Origin: an uncultured Ruminococcus sp.
Lineage (GTDB): Bacteria; Bacillota; Clostridia; Oscillospirales; Ruminococcaceae
Length of the DNA: 7,228 nt
Assembly: GCA_900554975.1 (NCBI GenBank)
Contig: USJI01000044.1
Span: 1-7,228 of the forward strand
Direction of reading: 5' to 3'
Below are positions 1 to 4,676 of the stretch, in pieces; within the stretch, counting starts at the first letter, position 1, and each line of letters starts with the position of its first letter. The position numbers and the translations under genes were made by a program. The notes beneath the pieces were generated by a model. The model saw only the letters and a list, made by a program, of their open reading frames with translations, was not told the origin of the DNA and did no database searches.

Positions 1-39
1 CATTTCAACGAGCGGTGTTTTCATCTGAATTTTTGCCAT
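1..39 (-). CDS. icd: NADP-dependent isocitrate dehydrogenase, N-terminal 13 codons (partial, runs off the left edge)
   Basis: Only the first 13 codons are present, reading MAKIQMKTPLVEM. This is the characteristic opening of the eukaryote-like (homodimeric, IDH1/IDH2-type) NADP-dependent isocitrate dehydrogenases, which continue with a DGDEMTR-type motif beyond this window. The enzyme oxidatively decarboxylates isocitrate to 2-oxoglutarate in the cytosol and makes NADPH. The ATG at 39-37 has an excellent Shine-Dalgarno, AGGAGG at 54-49 with 9 bases of spacing, and this site overlaps the TAG stop (55-53) of the preceding gene. It is therefore the fifth gene of the leftward operon headed by aconitase, the enzyme that supplies its substrate. 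Identification rests on a short but distinctive N-terminus plus context. No catalytic residues are visible here. Confidence 0.85.
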   Translation of the reverse strand, partial: MAKIQMKTPLVEM

Positions 40-52
40 TGGGGTTTACCTC

Positions 53-565
53 CTAAAAAGTTTTTATTAAGTGTCCGTTATTTTCCGCAGCAGCGGATAT
101 TTTCCTATAAGTTTCACAGGTTGTTATAATAAGCTCATAGCTGTCGCTGTCCATATCAACTACGCCGATACACGCTTTGCCGTTCAGTGCAGCATTTATT
201 TCCCTTATCCATACCTCCACATCATCATCTTCGCTGAGATCAAGTCCGGAGAGGTCAATGTCAATAAGATTATAATTTTTCAGCTGTTTCAATGCCCATA
301 GAAAATCTTCGAGTTCGCATTTATAGTCAACAGAAAACAGGTAGCCTTTTTCCTCAAGCTGGTCATACATGCCTGACCAGTATTCAAAATCTCTGTCCTT
401 TTCTTTGCATTCCTTCTGAGTATAAATCAGAAAATCATTTAGCCTTTTCATGAATCCGCTGTCGTTTTCTGTTATAAGTTCGGCGATTTCTGTGATATAT
501 GAAAAATCAGGTTTGTTTCCGGCGTCATTTTTTCCGGATTTAAAGAGTTTTGAAAGAAAGCCCAT
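53..565 (-). CDS. DUF6630-like small acidic cytosolic protein, function unknown
   Basis: A 170-residue protein with no signal peptide or membrane segment, rich in Asp and Glu. Two conserved-looking blocks resemble what I remember of the DUF6630 family: a central Val-Asp-Tyr-Lys-x-Glu-Leu-Glu-Asp-Phe-Leu-Trp-Ala-Leu stretch (about residues 79-92), and a C-terminal Met-Asp-Ser-Asp-Ser-Tyr-Glu-Leu segment (138-145) followed by the hydrophobic strand LIITT. An acidic linker (111-116) joins them. No catalytic motif is recognisable and I assign no function. The start is supported by AAAGGAGA directly upstream (AGGAGA at 577-572, 6-base spacing). That site begins at the TAA stop of the TraX-like gene, leaving only 12 bases between the genes. 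Downstream, its own stop sits inside the icd ribosome binding site. It is thus locked between a membrane protein gene and a TCA-cycle gene. Family assignment is from memory of the pattern; the gene itself is near certain. Confidence 0.8.
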   Translation of the reverse strand: MGFLSKLFKSGKNDAGNKPDFSYITEIAELITENDSGFMKRLNDFLIYTQKECKEKDRDFEYWSGMYDQLEEKGYLFSVDYKCELEDFLWALKQLKNYNLIDIDLSGLDLSEDDDVEVWIREINAALNGKACIGVVDMDSDSYELIITTCETYRKISAAAENNGHLIKTF

Positions 566-577
566 TAAAGTTCTCCT

Positions 578-1345
578 TTATAAAATAATGTACTTTATAA
601 CAGCGAGAAGCAGAAGATGTGCCGGATAAAACACATAGAAAAACCATTTATATGCTTTTCCGCCCTTTCTGACGCCGTTGTATTTAAGAAGCAGGGGAAC
701 GGCAAGAAATACTCCCAGCTGAAAAAGGTCGTGATACCATTGCCCGATGACAGAACTGAGAAGAATATCAAGTATAATATAGATAATACTAGCGATGCAG
801 AAATGCTTTATCTGTTCTGTACGGCTCTGTCTTTCCGCAAAAATCATAATCCATATAACAGCAAGACTGCCCCAGTCGCCAAGCATTGCGGCAAGGCAGA
901 TAAGTAGTATAATCATGTTTTTTACAGCTGTTTTATATTTCGGACTGTCCCTTATAATCAGAGCGATAACGCCGAGAAACAGTGGATACATGACGCTTGT
1001 CTGGTGGATTATCTGAAATTCACCGGACTCAAAGAAAACATACGGGAAATGAGATATCAGGGCGAAAATTCCAAGCCGCTGAGCATATTTTTTTACATTA
1101 CGGGTTTTATAATACCCCTGAGCAACCATGAAACACATTATCGGGGCAGTGAGCCTTCCGATAATGTGCATAGCCTGTCCGGCAGGGCTTCCGAACGGAA
1201 CGAATGCCCATGCGATATGGTCAATTACCATTGCAATGACAGCAATGAGCTTTAAAAGATCAGAAGTTATTCCGTGTCTGCGCCTGCCGGAAATAATTAC
1301 TTTTCTGACGGGTCTGTCAGGTCTGTTTGATATGTCTATAGCCAT
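578..1345 (-). CDS. TraX-family polytopic membrane protein (putative acyltransferase)
   Basis: A 255-residue integral membrane protein. The first 28 residues are polar and basic (cytosolic tail with RRRH at 21-24), followed by about seven to eight hydrophobic segments. Family signatures visible are Leu-Lys-Leu-Ile-Ala-x5-Met-x-Ile-Asp-His-Ile (31-44), the loop IGRLTAPIMCFMVAQGYYKT (62-81) running into a basic KKYAQRL segment, and the C-terminal YVFYPAHLLLL (237-247). These match the TraX family, named for the F-plasmid protein that N-acetylates pilin. Chromosomal homologues in Firmicutes are common and have no established substrate. No pilin or conjugation gene is present here, so pilin acetylation is not implied. 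The ATG lies 4 bases after the stop of the 70-residue gene with only a weak ribosome binding site, suggesting translational coupling. It is the third gene of the aconitase operon. Confidence 0.88.
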   Translation of the reverse strand: MAIDISNRPDRPVRKVIISGRRRHGITSDLLKLIAVIAMVIDHIAWAFVPFGSPAGQAMHIIGRLTAPIMCFMVAQGYYKTRNVKKYAQRLGIFALISHFPYVFFESGEFQIIHQTSVMYPLFLGVIALIIRDSPKYKTAVKNMIILLICLAAMLGDWGSLAVIWIMIFAERQSRTEQIKHFCIASIIYIILDILLSSVIGQWYHDLFQLGVFLAVPLLLKYNGVRKGGKAYKWFFYVFYPAHLLLLAVIKYIIL

Positions 1346-1349
1346 AGTT

Positions 1350-1562
1350 TTAATCCAGTGTAAAAATCAGAATAAAAGCAACTATTACAGCAGGTATCAG
1401 GGAAATGATATTGATTTTTTTCTGTTCGGTGTTCGGGCAGACTTTCTGCAATATAACATTCAGTGCAAAATATATTACCAGACAGGCAATAACAGCAATA
1501 AGTTCACCGTTGGTTCTTATACGCAGTATTCTTGCGGGATATATGTTGGTGAAAAATCCCAT
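1350..1562 (-). CDS. Small two-helix membrane protein, unknown function
   Basis: A 70-residue protein with two predicted membrane helices, about residues 20-41 and 50-69. They are joined by a short polar loop (CPNTEQKK, 42-49) and preceded by a basic N-terminus (Arg11, Arg14, Arg16). I do not recognise a family. Evidence that it is real: its ATG overlaps the aconitase stop by one base (TAATG at 1564-1560). A GAGAGG Shine-Dalgarno lies in the last codons of aconitase with about 10 bases of spacing. Its stop is 4 bases from the TraX-like start. This arrangement implies translational coupling to both neighbours. Two cysteines (27 and 42) are present but form no known motif. It could be an accessory subunit for the adjacent TraX-like membrane protein; that is inference from gene order only. 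Confidence 0.82.
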   Translation of the reverse strand: MGFFTNIYPARILRIRTNGELIAVIACLVIYFALNVILQKVCPNTEQKKINIISLIPAVIVAFILIFTLD

Positions 1563-3499
1563 TATTTCATAGCCTCTCTTGTATAGTCAAGAAGACCGCC
1601 GGCAAGAATGATATCCTTTGTACGTCCGCTGAGTTCGCAGAGAACCGGAATTTCCTTTCCTGTTGTTTTGTTTACAACTGTAAGCTGCGAATTGCCTGCT
1701 TCAATTTCAGCTCTTACATTGTCAAGAACGAGTTCATCACCCTGTGAAATTGAATCGTAGTCAGCTTCGTTTACAAATGTAAGCGGAAGAATACCGGCAT
1801 TTATAAGGTTTGCTCTGTGGATTCTTGCAAATGACTTAACGAGAACAGCCTTGATACCAAGATAAAGCGGAGCAAGGGCAGCGTGTTCTCTTGAAGAACC
1901 CTGACCGTAGTTTGAACCACCGACAATTATGCTCTTGCCCATTTCCTTTGCTCTTGAAGGGAACTTTTCGTCACATATTGTAAAGCAATGCTGGGAAATA
2001 GCAGGAATATTTGAACGAAGCGGAAGAATCTTTGCACCGGCAGGCATGATATGGTCTGTTGTGATGTTGTCACCGACTTTAAGTGAAACACCTGCATCAA
2101 TTGAATCATCAAGAGGGGAAGTTTCAGGGAACGGCTTGATGTTTGGGCCTCTGAGTATTTCAACACTGTCCATTTCGGATTCAGCAACAGGAGGAACTAT
2201 CATGTTGTCGTTTATCTTGAAAACTTCAGGGAGTCTGAACTGAGGCATATCACCGAGGTCACGAGGGTCTGTAAATACACCGGCAATTGCGGAAGCAGCT
2301 GCAACTTCAGGTGAAACAAGATATATCTGACCATCTTTAGTACCGGAACGTCCTTCAAAGTTTCTGTTGAATGTTCTCAGTGAGATACCCTTTGAGTTAG
2401 GTGACTGTCCCATACCGATACAAGGGCCGCAGGCACTTTCAAGGATTCTTGCACCTGCATCTATCATAATGGAAAGTGCACCGTTTTCAGCAAGCATATT
2501 GAGAACCTGTTTTGAACCAGGAGCAATTGCAAGTGAAACGTCCGGATGAACAGTTCTGCCCTTTAAGATGTGTGCAACCTTGAGCATATCCATAAGAGAT
2601 GAGTTTGTGCATGAACCGATACAGACCTGATCAATCTTTATTTTTCCGATTTCCTTTACTGATTTTACGTTGTCAGGGGAATGAGGACAAGCTGCAAGAG
2701 GTTCAAGTTTGCTTAAATCAATTGTAAGTTCTTCATCGTATACAGCGTCCGGATCAGCGGAAAGCTCTGTCCAGACTTCTTCTCTCTTCTGAGCCTTCAG
2801 GAATTCCTTTGTGATTTCGTCTGAAGGGAAGATTGAAGTTGTGGCACCAAGTTCAGCACCCATGTTTGTAATAGTTGCTCTTTCAGGAACGGAAAGTGTC
2901 TTGACACCTTCTCCACAGTATTCGATTACCTTACCTACGCCGCCTTTAACGGAAAGACGTCTTAAAACTTCAAGGATAACGTCCTTTGCGGCTACCCATG
3001 GTGAAAGCTTTCCTGTAAGTTCAACTTTTACTACCTTAGGGCAGGTGATGTAATATGCTCCGCCGCCCATTGCAACTGCAACGTCAAGACCGCCTGCACC
3101 GATTGCTATCATACCGATACCGCCGCCTGTAGGTGTATGGCTGTCAGAGCCGATAAGAGTCTTGCCCGGAATTCCGAAACGTTCCAGATGAACCTGATGG
3201 CAGATTCCGTTGCCGGGACGTGAAAAGTAAATGCCATGCTTTTTGGCAACGCTTCCGATAAAACGATGGTCGTCAGCATTTTCAAAGCCGTTCTGGAGTG
3301 TGTTGTGGTCTATGTACGCAACGCTTCTTTCGGTTTTTACTCTTGGAACTCCCATAGCTTCAAATTCAAGATAAGCCATTGTTCCTGTGGCGTCCTGTGT
3401 AAGAGTCTGGTCGATTCTGATACCGATTTCCTGTCCCTTTACCATTTCACCGTCAACCAGGTGAGCCTTTAATATTTTTTCAGTTAATGTTAAACCCAT
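1562..3499 (-). CDS. acn: Aconitate hydratase (aconitase), single-chain, 645 residues
   Basis: Catalyses citrate to isocitrate via cis-aconitate, in the cytosol, using a [4Fe-4S] cluster. In the 645-residue numbering, the catalytic domains carry SDSHTPTGGG (from Ser118), the first cluster cysteine in GSCTNSS (Cys297), and the other two in ACGPC (Cys357 and Cys360). The C-terminal swivel domain has the linker motif GDNITTDHIMPAG and the active-site loop YGQGSSREHAA, with Ser535, Ser536 and Arg537 equivalent to mitochondrial aconitase Ser642-Arg644. All key residues are intact. The length fits the shorter bacterial class (Aquifex-type), not the ~900-residue AcnA. An upstream in-frame TTG at 3517 would add six residues, but its codons contain the Shine-Dalgarno AAAGGA (3514-3509), which is 9 bases from the ATG at 3499, so ATG is the start. 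First gene of the leftward operon; its 3' end overlaps the next gene by one base. Confidence 0.97.
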   Translation of the reverse strand: MGLTLTEKILKAHLVDGEMVKGQEIGIRIDQTLTQDATGTMAYLEFEAMGVPRVKTERSVAYIDHNTLQNGFENADDHRFIGSVAKKHGIYFSRPGNGICHQVHLERFGIPGKTLIGSDSHTPTGGGIGMIAIGAGGLDVAVAMGGGAYYITCPKVVKVELTGKLSPWVAAKDVILEVLRRLSVKGGVGKVIEYCGEGVKTLSVPERATITNMGAELGATTSIFPSDEITKEFLKAQKREEVWTELSADPDAVYDEELTIDLSKLEPLAACPHSPDNVKSVKEIGKIKIDQVCIGSCTNSSLMDMLKVAHILKGRTVHPDVSLAIAPGSKQVLNMLAENGALSIMIDAGARILESACGPCIGMGQSPNSKGISLRTFNRNFEGRSGTKDGQIYLVSPEVAAASAIAGVFTDPRDLGDMPQFRLPEVFKINDNMIVPPVAESEMDSVEILRGPNIKPFPETSPLDDSIDAGVSLKVGDNITTDHIMPAGAKILPLRSNIPAISQHCFTICDEKFPSRAKEMGKSIIVGGSNYGQGSSREHAALAPLYLGIKAVLVKSFARIHRANLINAGILPLTFVNEADYDSISQGDELVLDNVRAEIEAGNSQLTVVNKTTGKEIPVLCELSGRTKDIILAGGLLDYTREAMK

Positions 3500-3508
3500 T
3501 GCAAACAG

Positions 3509-3514
3509 TCCTTT
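3509..3514 (-). promoter_or_regulatory. Ribosome binding site that sets the aconitase start
   Basis: AAAGGA on the minus strand, 9 bases before the ATG at 3499-3497. Because it falls within the extra codons that would follow an upstream TTG (3517-3515), it argues that the longer reading is not translated and the protein begins MGLTLTEK. Confidence 0.8.
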
Positions 3515-3531
3515 CAAGATTATTCCTTTAT

Positions 3532-3561
3532 ATTTTACAACATAAGCAGGGTGTTTGTCAA
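3532..3561 (-). promoter_or_regulatory. Probable sigma-A promoter of the aconitase operon
   Basis: On the minus strand there is a perfect -35 TTGACA (3561-3556) and a -10 TAAAAT (3537-3532), separated by 18 bases. Transcription would begin near 3525, giving a short leader of about 25 bases that contains just the ribosome binding site. It is the best promoter match upstream of aconitase and would drive the five-gene leftward operon. A second TTGACA at 3584-3579 has no suitable -10 partner. Confidence 0.65.
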
Positions 3562-3600
3562 GAAAATAACAATTTATATGTCAAAATAAATGGATTAAAG

Positions 3601-3640
3601 TTTAAAAAATAAACTATTTAATTGGTTTATATTTTTTAAA
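3601..3640. repeat. Long AT-rich inverted repeat between the divergent promoters
   Basis: TTTAAAAAATAAAC (3601-3614) is answered by GTTTATATTTTTTAAA (3625-3640). The arms match over 14 bases with one 2-base (AT) insertion in the right arm, across a 10-base spacer. The core ATAAAC-N10-GTTTAT is a perfect 6-base dyad. It lies about 40 bases upstream of the minus-strand -35 and about 45 bases upstream of the plus-strand -35, so it could be an operator or a bent upstream element shared by both operons. The region is very AT-rich, which raises the odds of chance symmetry. It does not look like a terminator because the stem is almost all A/T. Confidence 0.45.
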
Positions 3641-3655
3641 ATAAGAGTTTAGTGT

Positions 3656-3682
3656 GAAAAATTTGTGAATTTTAAATTTTTC
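3656..3682. repeat. Perfect 9-base inverted repeat abutting the rightward promoter (candidate operator)
   Basis: GAAAAATTT (3656-3664) and AAATTTTTC (3674-3682) are exact reverse complements separated by 9 bases. The right arm ends 3 bases before the -35 of the oxidoreductase operon promoter, where an activator or repressor would act. The left arm also sits in two copies of TGTGAA (3653-3658 and 3664-3669) spaced 11 bases, about one helical turn. No known regulator consensus is fully matched. Chance is possible given the base composition. Confidence 0.4.
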
Positions 3683-3685
3683 CTA

Positions 3686-3713
3686 TTGATTTCAACTTTT
3701 TTTGTGCTATAAT
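3686..3713 (+). promoter_or_regulatory. Sigma-A promoter (extended -10) of the NTPase-oxidoreductase operon
   Basis: -35 TTGATT (3686-3691), a 16-base spacer, then a perfect -10 TATAAT (3708-3713) preceded by TGC, giving the extended -10 motif TGNTATAAT. The weak -35 is compensated by the extended -10. Transcription should start near 3719-3721, leaving a leader of about 57 bases before the ATG at 3777. Confidence 0.75.
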
Positions 3714-3720
3714 AAAAAAT

Positions 3721-3738
3721 GAAACGGCTTTGCGTTTC
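3721..3738 (+). other. Small hairpin at the predicted 5' end of the oxidoreductase operon mRNA
   Basis: GAAACG (3721-3726) pairs perfectly with CGTTTC (3733-3738) around the 6-base loop GCTTTG. It would form within a base or two of the predicted transcription start, a position where stems often protect the 5' end of an mRNA. A second tiny stem, TTCC-GCA-GGAA (3750-3760), would cover the ribosome binding site. Both are short and could be fortuitous. I see no riboswitch consensus in the leader. Confidence 0.3.
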
Positions 3739-3776
3739 GACAAAAATAATTCCGCAGGAAAGTTATAATAAATACT

Positions 3777-4430
3777 ATGAATAAAATAAATGTAATAACC
3801 GGACATTATGGAAGCGGCAAAACTACGGTTTCAGTAAACATGGCGTTTAAAGCAGCGGCAGAGGGAAAGAAGGTTTCGATTGTCGATCTTGACATTGTAA
3901 ACCCTTATTTCAGAACTTCTGACTTTGCCGGACTTTTTAAGAAAAAGAATATAGAGCTTTATGCACCTGTTTATGCAGGAACCAATCTTGACATCCCGGC
4001 TGTGAATTTTGATATGGAGAGAATAGTGGCGGACAGCGATATAACTGTTGTTGATGTCGGCGGAGATGATTCGGGGGCTTATGCTCTGGGGCAGTATTCT
4101 TCATTTTTCAATTCACAGTCTGACATGACGGATATGCTTTATGTCATAAACTGCTACCGTTATCTTACTAAAACTCCGGCAGAGGCAACGGAACTTATGT
4201 ATGAAATAGAAAGTGCCTCAAGAATGAAGCATACGGGAATAATAAACAATTCCTCCCTTGGCTCGGAAACTTCTGCTGAAGATATAGAAAAATCCATGAA
4301 ATTTGCGGCGGAAACTGCCCAAAGTGCAGGACTGCCGCTTGTTTTTACAACGTACAGAAAGGGACTTGAACCGGATCTGGACAAAAAGGAAGAAATAGAG
4401 CTTTTTATAAAGCCGATATGGGAAATGTAA
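3777..4430 (+). CDS. MinD/ParA-like P-loop NTPase with atypical Walker A, first gene of the oxidoreductase operon
   Basis: A 217-residue soluble SIMIBI-class nucleotide-binding protein. Visible motifs: Walker A GHYGSGKTT (9-17), switch I Asp37-Leu-Asp39-x-x-Asn-Pro-Tyr-Phe-Arg (37-46), Walker B/switch II VVDVGGDDSG (91-100), and a base-recognition-like INNSS (156-160). The position of the signature lysine in ParA/MinD (KGGxGKT) is His10 here, so it is not a classical member; the P-loop resembles that of UreG/HypB-type NTPases. It has one cysteine (Cys126) and no CxxC or CxC pair, so it lacks the metal-binding features of Mrp/Nbp35 or CooC. The start follows an AGGAAAG site (3756-3762) at a rather long 14-base spacing, with no better in-frame start. 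It lies 19 bases before the ferredoxin subunit and is co-transcribed with all four oxidoreductase genes, suggesting an assembly, cofactor-loading or regulatory role. That role is inference; automated annotation may call it a cobyrinic acid a,c-diamide synthase-like or ParA protein. Confidence 0.88.
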   Translation: MNKINVITGHYGSGKTTVSVNMAFKAAAEGKKVSIVDLDIVNPYFRTSDFAGLFKKKNIELYAPVYAGTNLDIPAVNFDMERIVADSDITVVDVGGDDSGAYALGQYSSFFNSQSDMTDMLYVINCYRYLTKTPAEATELMYEIESASRMKHTGIINNSSLGSETSAEDIEKSMKFAAETAQSAGLPLVFTTYRKGLEPDLDKKEEIELFIKPIWEM

Positions 4431-4449
4431 TTACAAGGAGAACAGATAT

Positions 4450-4656
4450 ATGCTTAAAATGACAGTTCTTTCTGAAAAATGCAAGGGCTGCGGACTATGC
4501 ACAACCGCCTGTCCGAAAAAGATTGTTGAAATCAGAAAAGACAGCAGAAATTCAAAGGGATATTACACCGCCGGATGTATGGATCAGGAAAAATGCATAA
4601 GCTGTGCTATGTGTGCTATAATATGTCCTGACTGTGCAATTGAAATAAGAAAATAA
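4450..4656 (+). CDS. korD: 2-oxoacid:ferredoxin oxidoreductase, delta subunit (2x[4Fe-4S] ferredoxin)
   Basis: A 68-residue ferredoxin-like subunit that relays electrons between the TPP/Fe-S core and external ferredoxin. Two classical cluster motifs are complete: Cys11-x2-Cys14-x2-Cys17-x3-Cys21-Pro and Cys49-x2-Cys52-x2-Cys55-x3-Cys59-Pro. Two additional cysteines (43 and 62) lie near the second motif and are not part of the standard pattern. The insert between motifs (residues 30-45) is typical of OFOR delta subunits as opposed to free clostridial ferredoxins. The ATG at 4450 has AAGGAG (4435-4440) 9 bases upstream. It follows the NTPase by 19 bases and precedes the alpha subunit by 20. It might be called VorC/VorD or PorD in other schemes. 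The function is secure, and the cognate substrate depends on the alpha and beta subunits. Confidence 0.93.
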   Translation: MLKMTVLSEKCKGCGLCTTACPKKIVEIRKDSRNSKGYYTAGCMDQEKCISCAMCAIICPDCAIEIRK

Positions 4657-4660
4657 AAAT

Positions 4661-4668
4661 AAAGGAAG
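4661..4668 (+). promoter_or_regulatory. Ribosome binding site supporting a TTG start for the alpha subunit
   Basis: AAAGGAAG lies 8 bases before TTG at 4677-4679 but 23 bases before the first in-frame ATG (4692). The spacing supports TTG as the initiation codon. A weaker GGAAAG (4679-4684) stands 7 bases before the ATG, so some internal initiation, five residues shorter, cannot be excluded. Confidence 0.65.
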
Positions 4669-4676
4669 TTTTTTGT

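Noticed and set aside
1128..1586. 152-residue plus-strand open frame opposite the TraX-like and small membrane protein genes
   Set aside because: It is antisense to well-supported coupled genes, lacks a convincing ribosome binding site, and its composition resembles reverse translation of hydrophobic proteins.
3500..3517. Longer aconitase starting at TTG 3517 (MKGLFAMGLT...)
   Set aside because: The added codons are the ribosome binding site of the ATG at 3499, and family members begin near MGLTLTEKI.
3566..3577. ATAA-CAAT-TTAT dyad next to the aconitase promoter, resembling a CcpC (citrate-responsive) operator
   Set aside because: The B. subtilis CcpC dyad is ATAA-N7-TTAT as I recall it; here the spacer is 4 bases, and such short A/T dyads are expected by chance in this region.
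3601..3640. Inverted repeat interpreted as a transcription terminator
   Set aside because: The stem is almost entirely A/T and it lies between divergent promoters, not after a gene end.
3663..3682. Possible Rex redox-sensor operator (TTGTGAA half-site)
   Set aside because: The required inverted TTCACAA arm is absent, so only a half-site is present; mentioned only as a weak resemblance.
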